45,501 nucleotides of DNA from Chloroflexota bacterium (GTDB taxonomy: Bacteria > Chloroflexota > UBA11872 > UBA12225): contig JAUJOR010000021.1 of the NCBI GenBank assembly GCA_030447525.1, positions 1 through 45,501 on the forward strand, written 5' to 3'. Position numbers and translations under genes: made by a program. The notes under the pieces are model-generated. The model was given only the letters and a program-made list of their open reading frames with translations. It was not told the origin of the DNA and did not search any database. Positions within the stretch are counted from its first letter, which is position 1. The number at the start of each line of letters is the position of its first letter. Shown piece by piece: positions 16,713 through 24,369 of this stretch.

Positions 16713-16736
16713 AACCGGCGCCGGTTGGGGTATAGT
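16713..16736 (+). promoter_or_regulatory. Palindrome plus -10 element
   Basis: A perfect 14-bp palindrome, AACCGGCGCCGGTT (16713-16726), overlaps a CGTAAC word (16710-16715) and lies 4 bp upstream of a -10-like TATAGT (16731-16736). It would sit in the promoter spacer of the small frame that starts at 16777. No good -35 is visible. Confidence 0.4.
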
Positions 16737-16776
16737 GACCCCCTCGACAATGTTGATGATGTTCTGGAGAATGGCC

Positions 16777-16983
16777 ATGTCACCGTCGCAAGGGCTTCCA
16801 GCCCACCCCATCGGGGGAGACTCGGACGTGGCATACGGCAAGGGCATCACGGCGGTGATCCAGGGACAGATGACCGTCGGGGCCGGGGCAGACGACCGGC
16901 GGACGCGGGAGGCGCCGCGTCAGGCGCCGCGTCAGGCGCCGCGTCAGGCGGGACGCTCTTACCAAGCCCTTACCGCCCGTTGA
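16777..16983 (+). CDS. Small hypothetical protein
   Basis: A 68-residue frame with no recognisable family. The sequence SDVAYGKGITAVIQGQMTVG could form a small beta fold; the C-terminal third is an Arg-Gln-Ala-Pro repeat produced by a 12-bp DNA repeat. The ATG at 16777 has GGAG at 7-nt spacing, and a promoter-like TATAGT with palindrome lies about 45 bp upstream; both favour a real gene, but size and composition keep it doubtful. Confidence 0.35.
   Translation: MSPSQGLPAHPIGGDSDVAYGKGITAVIQGQMTVGAGADDRRTREAPRQAPRQAPRQAGRSYQALTAR
16909..16950. repeat. 12-bp tandem repeat
   Basis: CAGGCGCCGCGT is repeated three times (the first copy begins with G), followed by CAGGCG. It encodes an APRQ array in the small hypothetical protein, if that frame is used. 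Confidence 0.9.
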
Positions 16984-17164
16984 AGTGAGATTGAGGCACA
17001 AGGCGTAGTGTGTCCGATAGGGGACGGAACCAACGGGATGGCGAGGCCGTCACCAAAGAGTGCAGTCGTCGCCTGGCGCCCCGGAGCGCGTCCGTCATCG
17101 GAGACCCGCCACGGCAACAAGGTCGTGGCGCACGCCGGTACAGCGCAGCATAGAGGGATCGGAC

Positions 17165-17491
17165 ATGGACACGCAGATCGAGCAGGAGCCCATCGAGAGC
17201 CAGCTACGGGAGGCCGAGGCAAGTCTCACGCGCGCCGTCGAGCGCTTCCGGGCCTTGCGCCGGGCGGCGTTCGCCGGGCGCTACGATCCCGACGAGTTCG
17301 ATCAAGCCGTGCTGGCCTGCCGCGCCGCTGAGGTGCAGCTCCTGGCGACGCGCGACGCCCTGGCCAGCAGACCACTGGCCCCCTCGGAGGCGGCCGGCGC
17401 CGAGCCCAAGACCCCCGATCCGATGGCCCGGCTGCGCTTCGCCCGCTGGCTGGTCGAGACCGGCCGGCTCTCGGAGGAGATCACCACCTGA
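17165..17491 (+). CDS. Small hypothetical coiled-coil protein
   Basis: 108 residues. Residues 10-70 are strongly helical with heptad-like Leu/Ala spacing (QLREAEASLTRAVERFRALR, then DEFDQAVLACRAAEVQLLAT). A Pro-rich hinge follows, then a C-terminal helix, RLRFARWLVETGRL. There are no enzyme motifs. The ATG at 17165 is preceded by GAGGGA. It lies at the right edge of the conjugation/mutasome block, so a structural or regulatory role there is possible but not shown. Confidence 0.6.
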   Translation: MDTQIEQEPIESQLREAEASLTRAVERFRALRRAAFAGRYDPDEFDQAVLACRAAEVQLLATRDALASRPLAPSEAAGAEPKTPDPMARLRFARWLVETGRLSEEITT

Positions 17492-17693
17492 CGCCGGCCT
17501 CACGGTCTGTGAGCCGACAGCGGCGAGCCCGGCCGGGGCCGAGATGAGCACCCCCGTCTGTCCCCCGATCCCCTGCCCCCACAGCCGGTCTCCGGCGTCT
17601 GAGATCCCCCGGCCGGGATATGTCCGGCGACGATAGACGCGGGCATGCCCCGGGCACGTTCTGTGCTGTAGACAAGGAGTGGCGGAGGGCCTG

Positions 17694-18602
17694 ATGGCGA
17701 TCAAGGTAGGGACGTGCTCCTGGACCGACCCAACCCTGTTGCGGTCGGGCTGGTACCCGCCGGAGGCGGAATCGGCGGAGCAGCGCCTGGCCCACTACGC
17801 CTCCCGCTTCCCGCTGGTGGAGATCGACTCCACGTACTACGCCCTCCCGTCAGGGCGAAACGCCGTTCTCTGGGCTGAGCGCACGCCACCGGGCTTCACC
17901 TTTAACGTCAAAGCCTTCAGCCTGATGACCGGTCACGGGGCGGCGCCGTCCAAGCTGCCCCCCATTTTGCGAGACAGCCTGCCGGAGAAAGTCGCCGGTG
18001 GGGAGCGCAACCTGTACCTCAAGGACCTCCCGCTCGAAGCCCAGCGCTGGATCTGGCAGGCCTTTGACGACGCCCTGCAACCCCTGGCTACGGCCGGCAA
18101 GCTGGGGGCCATCCTGATGCAGCTCCCGCCCTGGTTCCGCATCAGCCGAGAGAACAAGCGCTACCTGGAGCAGTGCCGCGCCCTGCTCCCGGAGCGGCCC
18201 CTGGCCGTGGAGTTCCGCAGCCGCTCGTGGCTGGAGGGGGGCAACGCCGCCGAGACGCTCGGACTCCTCGCCGACCACAACCTGACCTACGTCTGCGTCG
18301 ACGAGCCCCAGGGGTTCCCCTCTAGCGTGCCCCCCATCACGGCCACGACCACCCCCCAGCTGGCCGTGGTGCGCTTCCACGGACGCAACCGCGATGCCTG
18401 GGAGGCTCGCGGCATCTCGGCCGCGGAGCGCTTCCGCTATCTCTATAATGCCGCCGAGCTGGGCGAGTGGGTGCCCCGCATCGAGGACCTGGCCGGCAAG
18501 GCCGAGGAGACGCACGTCCTCTTCAACAACTGCTACTCGGATTACGGGGTACGCAACGCCGCCGAGCTCGCCTCCCAGCTGGAACTGGCCGGCATCACCT
18601 GA
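17694..18602 (+). CDS. DUF72 (YecE-like) TIM-barrel protein
   Basis: 302 residues matching DUF72 throughout: VGTCSWTDP at the N-terminus, RLAHYASRFPLVEIDSTYYA, PPGFTFNVKAF, LGAILMQLPPWF, PLAVEFRSRSW, VCVDEP, VRFHGRN, and the ending HVLFNNCYSDYGVRNA. DUF72 proteins are TIM-barrel-like, probably phosphate- or nucleic-acid-related, and biochemically undefined. The ATG at 17694 is chosen for its GGAGGG ribosome site; an upstream GTG at 17679 adds five residues. Its 3' end overlaps the end of the convergent ceramidase-like gene by 8 bp. Confidence 0.9.
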   Translation: MAIKVGTCSWTDPTLLRSGWYPPEAESAEQRLAHYASRFPLVEIDSTYYALPSGRNAVLWAERTPPGFTFNVKAFSLMTGHGAAPSKLPPILRDSLPEKVAGGERNLYLKDLPLEAQRWIWQAFDDALQPLATAGKLGAILMQLPPWFRISRENKRYLEQCRALLPERPLAVEFRSRSWLEGGNAAETLGLLADHNLTYVCVDEPQGFPSSVPPITATTTPQLAVVRFHGRNRDAWEARGISAAERFRYLYNAAELGEWVPRIEDLAGKAEETHVLFNNCYSDYGVRNAAELASQLELAGIT

Positions 18603-20079
18603 CGGGCCTGCTCTCCTGGACGCCCTCCTGGACGCTCAATGCGCCTGGGTCGCCACTGGTGCTAGCCGGCCATACCCGGCGGAGCAGGCGCAGCGCTTCC
18701 TCAACCATCGCCTCCCCGGTGCCGGCAGCCGGGAGCGACGAACGGGCCGCCCAGGTTTCGTAGCCCCCCTCCATCTCCACGGCGCGGCGTGTCCCGATGT
18801 ACCCGACGTAATCGTTGGCCAGCACCGCGATGAGCGTGGCGCCGCCACCGGCCGGACCACCCGGGGCGTCGGCCGGCCGAAACGGACTGTCGCGCTTGAT
18901 GGCCAGACCCAGCTCAACGAAGGCCTCGCCGGGAAGGGAGACCACTGCGGCGCTGCCGACGCGCAGGGCCTGCAGCTCTGTCTCGAGCGCTTCCGGCATG
19001 GCCGCGAGGTGCCGGCACTCACGGGCCCAGAGACGGAGCGCATTATCCGGCAGCGGCTGGCCGACGACCCACGAGAACGGTCCGCCGGGCCCGAGTCCCG
19101 CCTCGCGGCGCAGGTCAGACGCAGGTAGGCCCTCCGGGAGCGCCAGGAGGCGCGCGGCGATAGCGAGGTCTTCCTGGGTGACGCGTTTGCGCCGGAAGGG
19201 GAAGGGCGTGTGCGCCGCCCCCAGCGTGGCGCCGGCGGATGGACGCAGCCGCTCCACGACGCGCAGCGTCTCGCCGGCGACGATGCCGGCCACGCGCCGC
19301 GCCAGGGTGTGGCCCTTGAGCGGGGCAGGGTCGTGGACGTCGATTCCGTTGACGTCACCCTGCGCGCCGTTGAAGAGGATGGTCACCAGGTCCGGGCCGT
19401 AGATGCGCCGCATCCAGCGGGCGTAGTGGCCGAAGTAGTCGGCCGAGACGTGGTCGTTCCGGTCGGTGCCGATGTAGTGGAGGGCGAAGCTGGCGACGAC
19501 CGCGAGCGGAGAGCCGTCCTCGCCCTCGACCCACAGCACGCCCAGCTCGGGATCGATGGGTCCGACGGGCCCAACGATCTCGGAGTTCAGTGCGCCCGGG
19601 TTCATGCGTACGGTGCCATCGCGCATGCGGAAGCGCCGGTTGAAGGTGACGCGCGCCTCGCGGCCGGTGCCCCAGGCGACGCGCGCGGGGGCGAGCCGCT
19701 GCGCCGCGAGGCGCACCACCGTGGCGAGGCGCTCCGGCAGCGAGTCCATGTAGGCGTCGGCGCGCGGGGTGCCGAGCAGGCCGGTGGGGCTGGGCGCGCT
19801 GTGCGTGTGGGTCGCGGCGATGAGCACCCGCTCGGGAGGGAGGGCGCCGGAGCGGGCAATGAGGGAGCGGGCCGCCGCCACCGGCTCGCCCGGCATGGCG
19901 ATGAGATCGCAGCAGACGAGCGCGATGCGGCCATCGGGCCCGGACTCGTCTTCCAGCACCAGGGCGCGCGCGTGCAGCGGATCGTCGACGCCGGCGGCCC
20001 AGCGCGCCTTGAAGGCCCCGGCCAGCGGCACGCCGAGCGACGGCGTGATATCCAGCGTCGCCGCTCCGGCCTTCAGCAT
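18595..20079 (-). CDS. Neutral/alkaline ceramidase-like amidase (copy 1)
   Basis: 494 residues of the neutral/alkaline non-lysosomal ceramidase N-terminal domain family. The start AGAATLDITPSLGVPLAG is the family signature. The zinc site of neutral ceramidases is preserved: ATHTHSAPS (H91, H93), FALHYIG (H201), LPGEAF (E384) and NDYVGYIGT (Y426). Known members cleave the amide bond of ceramides, but many bacterial homologues sit in sugar loci and may act on other N-acyl substrates. No signal peptide is visible, so it is probably cytoplasmic. It starts 40 bp after the solute-binding-protein gene and is likely co-transcribed with it. A paralogue is encoded divergently at 21847. Confidence 0.88.
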   Translation of the reverse strand: MLKAGAATLDITPSLGVPLAGAFKARWAAGVDDPLHARALVLEDESGPDGRIALVCCDLIAMPGEPVAAARSLIARSGALPPERVLIAATHTHSAPSPTGLLGTPRADAYMDSLPERLATVVRLAAQRLAPARVAWGTGREARVTFNRRFRMRDGTVRMNPGALNSEIVGPVGPIDPELGVLWVEGEDGSPLAVVASFALHYIGTDRNDHVSADYFGHYARWMRRIYGPDLVTILFNGAQGDVNGIDVHDPAPLKGHTLARRVAGIVAGETLRVVERLRPSAGATLGAAHTPFPFRRKRVTQEDLAIAARLLALPEGLPASDLRREAGLGPGGPFSWVVGQPLPDNALRLWARECRHLAAMPEALETELQALRVGSAAVVSLPGEAFVELGLAIKRDSPFRPADAPGGPAGGGATLIAVLANDYVGYIGTRRAVEMEGGYETWAARSSLPAAGTGEAMVEEALRLLRRVWPASTSGDPGALSVQEGVQESRPVR

Positions 20080-20119
20080 CCCCGGGGTGCCCGCAGGACT
20101 TGGGGGCGCGGCGCCGCGA

Positions 20120-21496
20120 TCACTGCACGCGCACCGGCTCGCTCATGATCTGGTCGGCCTTCTTCTGGGCGTCGGCCAGGCCCTGGTTCACGCCCAGCTT
20201 GCCGGCCATGATGTCGTTGAAGATGGGCTGGACTTCGGCGCTCACGCGGTTGAAGCGCAGGTACGGATAGGCGCCGGGGAGCCGCGCGACCTCCGGGATG
20301 CTGGCCAGGTTTGGCTCCTTCTCCACCGCCTTCTTCCATTCGGGGGTGTCGTAGAGCTTCACGCGCGGACCCACGCTCGTCAGCCGCTTGAGCTTCTCCA
20401 CCTGGACGTCCAAGCCGGTGAAGAACCGCGTCCACTCCACGCCCGCGTCCGGGTTCTTGGCGTCCTTGGGCACGGACACGAAGTTGGTCCAGGAGGCAGA
20501 GGCGGCGCTCGTGCCGCGCGGGCCCTTCGGCACCGGCACGATCGAGAACCGGAAGTCCGGCGGGGCGTTCAGCAGACGAATGGACGACGAGTCGTAGATA
20601 ATCGCCACCTGACCGGCGATCAGGGCCTCGCGCGCGTTCTTCGGACGCTCCGGGGCGTCCAGCTTCGGCCCCAGCCGGTGCTTGAGCAGCAGGTCGGCCG
20701 AGAACTGCACCGCCTCGCGCGTTGCCGGTGCGTCCAACAGGTACCTCGAGTCGTCGGTGGCGGTGAGCGATGCCTTGTCGCTGTACAGCCACGCCGCCAG
20801 CCAGGGCAGGCTGAGGCTTGGCACCAGCAGCCCCATCTGCTGATAGGTGTCGCCGCTGGCCTTGGTCAGCCGCTGCCCGACGCGCACCAGGTCTGCCCAC
20901 GTCTTCAGGTCGCCGCCCCTGGGATCCAGCCCTTCTGCGCTGAACAGCCCCTGGTTAATGGTGAACGTCAGCGATTCGGGTCCCATGACGGGGATGCCGA
21001 ACGTGTCGTTTCCCTTGGAGCGGAACTCCTTGGAGCTTTCGAAGAACTCCTTGTCCCCAATGTCCGCCGCCTTGGCGATGTACGGCGAGAGGTTCCTGAT
21101 CATCCCGGCATCGTAGTTGTCCCGGCCGAAGACGATAGAGCAGAAGGTGGCGTCCGGCGCAGAGCCGCCGGTGATCATCGTGATCAGCTTGGCGTTCAGT
21201 CCACCGCCAGGGGGGCCGTCCACCAGCTCCACCGTGGCGCCGGTGCGCCCCTTGAAGGTATCCGACGCCCAGGCCATGAAGTCGTTGTTGCCTGGTCCCA
21301 GGGTGTCCGTCCACCAGTGCAGGAAGCTCAGCTTCTGGTCCCTGAGCGTCTGGCCGGTACCCTTGGTCCCGGCCTGCGGTGTCTGGGCCACGCCGCCGCA
21401 AGCGGCCAGCAGCGCCGCGGCGCCGGCGGCGCCGGCGGCAGCCAGCGAGCGGCTCAAGAGTCCACGACGTGTGACGGGCCAACGTCTGTCTACCAT
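20120..21496 (-). CDS. ABC sugar-type solute-binding lipoprotein (Tat signal)
   Basis: 458 residues. The N-terminus has a twin-arginine stretch, TRRGLLSRSL, and a lipobox, LLAACGG (lipidated C33). The rest fits family 1 extracellular solute-binding proteins: LSFLHWWTDTLG, MAWASDTFKGRTGATVELVD, and the late NPDAGVEWTRFFTG and YPYLRFNRVSAEVQPIFNDI segments, typical of oligosaccharide-binding proteins. It would capture a sugar or glycoconjugate outside the cell. The start ATG at 21496 has GGAGGAGG upstream. No permease or ATPase genes are adjacent, so transport partners must lie elsewhere. Confidence 0.9.
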   Translation of the reverse strand: MVDRRWPVTRRGLLSRSLAAAGAAGAAALLAACGGVAQTPQAGTKGTGQTLRDQKLSFLHWWTDTLGPGNNDFMAWASDTFKGRTGATVELVDGPPGGGLNAKLITMITGGSAPDATFCSIVFGRDNYDAGMIRNLSPYIAKAADIGDKEFFESSKEFRSKGNDTFGIPVMGPESLTFTINQGLFSAEGLDPRGGDLKTWADLVRVGQRLTKASGDTYQQMGLLVPSLSLPWLAAWLYSDKASLTATDDSRYLLDAPATREAVQFSADLLLKHRLGPKLDAPERPKNAREALIAGQVAIIYDSSSIRLLNAPPDFRFSIVPVPKGPRGTSAASASWTNFVSVPKDAKNPDAGVEWTRFFTGLDVQVEKLKRLTSVGPRVKLYDTPEWKKAVEKEPNLASIPEVARLPGAYPYLRFNRVSAEVQPIFNDIMAGKLGVNQGLADAQKKADQIMSEPVRVQ

Positions 21497-21543
21497 GCGG
21501 TTCCTCCTCCGGGGCCCCCCTATGCCCGCCGCAACGTCACTGT

Positions 21544-21553
21544 ACTACGTAGT
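21544..21553. promoter_or_regulatory. ACTACGTAGT palindrome upstream of the solute-binding gene
   Basis: A perfect 10-bp palindrome 48 bp upstream of the leftward solute-binding-protein start, within the divergent region that also precedes the rightward catabolic operon. It is a plausible operator for a GntR- or LacI-type repressor, but short enough to be coincidental. Confidence 0.3.
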
Positions 21554-21604
21554 TTCCGGGCCTGCCATCAAGCCTGGGCCATGCGGAAGATGCCGGCGGT
21601 GTGA

Positions 21605-21850
21605 TTGCCGGCGATTGGGCCGCGGGGTAGACTGCGGCGCCCCGGCGACGGGTTTCCTTACGGCATGCTGGGTAATCTGATCGTGAGCTGGGCGGCGAAG
21701 CACACCAACCTATGCATCGAGGTCAACGTGTATGGCAGCGAGGGCTTCCTGGACCGAATTGTCTGGCTGGAGCCGGGGGCGCGGTACGACGCCGACCCGG
21801 CGAACGGGCGCTCGCGCCCGGTGCGTGACGCCAATGGAGTAGGGCGATGA
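21605..21850 (+). pseudogene. Gfo/Idh/MocA oxidoreductase C-terminal remnant
   Basis: A short frame reads GNLIVSWAAKHTNLCIEV and NVYGSEGFLDRIVWLEPG, resembling the C-terminal beta-sheet segment of Gfo/Idh oxidoreductases (a small-residue-rich strand, then VYGTEG). The nucleotide-binding domain is missing. Its stop overlaps the start of the next gene as ATGA, so translation may be coupled. It is probably the tail of a deleted gene; a genuine small protein cannot be excluded. Confidence 0.4.
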
Positions 21851-23298
21851 GCGATGGCGCGCCCGGGCTCAAAGTGGGGGCGGCGCGAGCGTCGATCACG
21901 CCGCCCCTGGGGGTCTCGCTGGCGGGCTCGTACACCGACCGCCGCGCGGTAGGGCTGCGCGACGATCTCTACGCCCGCGCCTTCGTGGTGGACGACGGCA
22001 CGCGCCAGATAGCGATCGCCTCGTGCGACGTCATCGGCCTGCGCGCCGCGACGGTGGCCGGGGCGCGGCGGATCGTCGAACAGCGGTGTGGCGTGCCGGG
22101 GAACCACGTGATGATCGCGGCGACGCACAACCACTCGGGACCACTGACGCGCGAGCTGGTGGCAAGCGGCCTGGCGGGCGAGACGGACGAGGCCTACCTG
22201 GCCCAGCTGGAACGCCAGATTGCCGCGGCGGTGGAGGCGGCCCTGCACCGGCGCGCGCCGGCCCGGCTGCGCCTTGCCCTGGGGGAAGAGCGCGGCGTCG
22301 CCTTCAACCGGCGCTTCGTGATGCGCGAGGGGCCGGTGCGCACCAACCCCGGCCAGCAGAACCCGGAGATCGTGGAGCCGGCGGGGCCAATCGACCCGCG
22401 CGTCTGGACACTCACGGCACTTCCGGCGGCCGACGGGGTGCCCGCAGAGGGCTCGGCCGCCGTGCCCCCCAACGTCGTCCCACTGGGCCTGCTGGTGAAC
22501 TTTGGACTGCACCCGGCGATCGTAGGTGGCACGGTGATCGGCGGTGACTTCCCGGCCTTCCTGGAGTCCGGAGTATGCTCGCTGCTGGGGCGGTGTGGCA
22601 ATGGCGCCGGCACCCTGGTTGCGGACGCGACGCGCGGAGACCCCGCGGCCCCGGTGGTGGTGTTTGCCAACGCACCGTGCGGCGATATCAACCACGTGGA
22701 CGTCTCGCACGGCCAGCGGGCGACGGGGTTTGCGGAGGCCGCGCGGGTGGGGACGATCCTGGCGGCGGAGGTGGTAAAGGGCGCCTGCCGCCTGGTGCCG
22801 GAGTGGGAAGCCGGCGGCCTGGATACGCCTCCTCCGGTGCGCGGCGCCAGGGGCGCGGTCGAGCTGCCGGTGCGCCGGCCGACCGCGGAGCAGGTGGCGT
22901 GGGCACGCGAAGCGGCGAAGGGGCGCATGACGATGGTGCCGGGGGCGGGGCTGGAGGTGGTGGAGGCGCAGCGTATCCTGGCGCTGGCCGATGGGTGGAC
23001 GGGCGAGAGCAAGCGGACCGAGGTGCAGGCGCTGGCTATCGGCGAGAACCTGGCGGTGGTGGGACTACCTGGGGAGATCTTTGCGGAGCTGGGGCTGGCC
23101 GTGCGCCAGCGCTCGCCCTTCCGCCACACGCTGGTGCTGGGGCTGGCCAACGAGGCGATCGGGTACGTGCCAACGCGCCGTGCGTTTGACGAGGGCGGCT
23201 ACGAGCCGGCCTCCAGCCGTCTGCAGCCGGGTGGCGGCGAGCGCCTGGTAGACGAGGCCCTGGACGTGCTCGCGACGCTGCGCGCGGGGCAATGCTGA
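21847..23298 (+). CDS. Neutral/alkaline ceramidase-like amidase (copy 2)
   Basis: 483 residues, paralogous to the protein at 18595-20079. It has the same order of signatures: GAARASITPPLGVSLAG, ATHNHSGPL (H94, H96), NFGLHPAIVGG (H222), GLPGEIFAELG and ANEAIGYVPT, so the zinc amidase site appears complete. There is no signal peptide. It heads a rightward operon with start/stop overlaps: ATGA with the remnant upstream, and its own stop sits inside the next short frame (ATGCTGA). Substrate unknown; the linked oxidoreductases and isomerase argue for a sugar-containing N-acyl compound (inference). Confidence 0.88.
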   Translation: MSDGAPGLKVGAARASITPPLGVSLAGSYTDRRAVGLRDDLYARAFVVDDGTRQIAIASCDVIGLRAATVAGARRIVEQRCGVPGNHVMIAATHNHSGPLTRELVASGLAGETDEAYLAQLERQIAAAVEAALHRRAPARLRLALGEERGVAFNRRFVMREGPVRTNPGQQNPEIVEPAGPIDPRVWTLTALPAADGVPAEGSAAVPPNVVPLGLLVNFGLHPAIVGGTVIGGDFPAFLESGVCSLLGRCGNGAGTLVADATRGDPAAPVVVFANAPCGDINHVDVSHGQRATGFAEAARVGTILAAEVVKGACRLVPEWEAGGLDTPPPVRGARGAVELPVRRPTAEQVAWAREAAKGRMTMVPGAGLEVVEAQRILALADGWTGESKRTEVQALAIGENLAVVGLPGEIFAELGLAVRQRSPFRHTLVLGLANEAIGYVPTRRAFDEGGYEPASSRLQPGGGERLVDEALDVLATLRAGQC

Positions 23299-23369
23299 CC
23301 GCCGGCGCGGCGGGGCTGGACATCACCCCGCGGCTGGGGACGCCGCTCCTGGAGGGACTGCATGGCTGA
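23292..23369 (+). pseudogene. 25-codon relic of a third ceramidase-like gene
   Basis: The frame starting with the ATG embedded in the previous stop reads MLTAGAAGLDITPRLGTPLL and ends after 25 codons within the start of the next gene. It matches the first 20 residues of the two ceramidase-like proteins (compare LKAGAATLDITPSLGVPLAG). The body of the gene is gone. It is best explained as the head of a third tandem paralogue after deletion; it may still be translated as a coupling peptide. Confidence 0.65.
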
Positions 23370-24357
23370 GCTGGGATTCGCGCTGATCGGGTGCGGCGGG
23401 ATGGGGCGCAGCGAGGCGCGCGTGCTGAGGGACGTTCCCCGGGCCCGGCTGGCGGCGGTGTGCGACGTGAGCCAGGGGGCGGCGATCGAGTTCGGTGCCG
23501 AGATGGGGGTGTCGGCGCACACCGACCACCGCGAGGCGCTGGCGCGTGAGGACGTGGGCGCGGTGATGGTGGTGACGCCCAATGGGCTGCACACTGAGAT
23601 CGTGCTGGACGCGGTGGCGGCGGGGAAGCACGTCTTCTGCGAGAAGCCGTTCGCCTTCACCGTGGCCGAGTGCGACCGCATGATCGCAGCCGCCGAGCAG
23701 GCAGGGGTGCGCCTGATGGTGGGGCACGTGCTGCGCCTGCTGCCACTCTTCCAGCGGGTGATCGACGTGTTCGACTCGGGGGTGCTGGGGCGGCCGGTGG
23801 CGGCGCAGATCACGCGCATCGGCTGGCTGGGCGATCCCACGGCGCGCTACCGGCTGCGCAAGGAGCTCGCCGGCGGGCTGCTGTACGACGTCACGGTGCA
23901 CGAGATCGACCTGCTCCACCGGCTGTGTGGTGCGACGCAGAGCGTGTACGCCCTGCTGGACAACCACGTCCAGAAGCACGTCGACTACGAGGACGACGCC
24001 CAGCTGCTGCTGCGCTTCCGCAGCGGCGCCAGCGGCCATCTCTTTGCTAGCCTGGCGTCCCCCATGAGCGCGTCGTTCGGCACGATTGTGGGCCAGCGCG
24101 GGACGCTGCGCTACAACCACGGCGCGGGGGAGATCACCTACCGGCGTGTGGGTGACGGGGAGGAGTCGATCACGGAGACGGTGACGCGCAGCGACGGCGA
24201 GAACGGCTACCTGCGCGAGCTGCGCAGCTTCACCGAGTGGGTGCTGGACGGCAAGGCGCCGCTGCTCACGGCGGCGGAAGGGCGCGCCGCTATCCAGGTG
24301 GCCGAGGCGGCGTACCGTTCGGCGTCTACGGGGCAGCCGGTGACAATCGAGGAATAG
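23362..24357 (+). CDS. Gfo/Idh/MocA family oxidoreductase (first copy)
   Basis: 331 residues. A Rossmann start, FALIGCGGMGRSEARVL, gives the GxGxxG dinucleotide loop; VVTPNGLHTEIVLDAV and CEKPFAFTVAECD contain the conserved EKP Lys. The C-terminal domain has GGLLYDVTVHEIDLLHRL, with the catalytic-type D-x-x-x-H-E-I-D arrangement. These NAD(P) enzymes oxidise or epimerise sugars and inositols. The ATG at 23362 follows GGAGGG and overlaps the relic frame. It is followed after 12 bp by the isomerase gene. Confidence 0.9.
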   Translation: MAELGFALIGCGGMGRSEARVLRDVPRARLAAVCDVSQGAAIEFGAEMGVSAHTDHREALAREDVGAVMVVTPNGLHTEIVLDAVAAGKHVFCEKPFAFTVAECDRMIAAAEQAGVRLMVGHVLRLLPLFQRVIDVFDSGVLGRPVAAQITRIGWLGDPTARYRLRKELAGGLLYDVTVHEIDLLHRLCGATQSVYALLDNHVQKHVDYEDDAQLLLRFRSGASGHLFASLASPMSASFGTIVGQRGTLRYNHGAGEITYRRVGDGEESITETVTRSDGENGYLRELRSFTEWVLDGKAPLLTAAEGRAAIQVAEAAYRSASTGQPVTIEE

Positions 24358-24369
24358 CGAAGACAAGCA

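Noticed and set aside
19769..21604. 611-codon rightward frame antisense to the ceramidase-like and solute-binding genes
   Set aside because: It spans two well-supported leftward genes and their spacer, with His/Arg/Gly-rich composition typical of a shadow frame.
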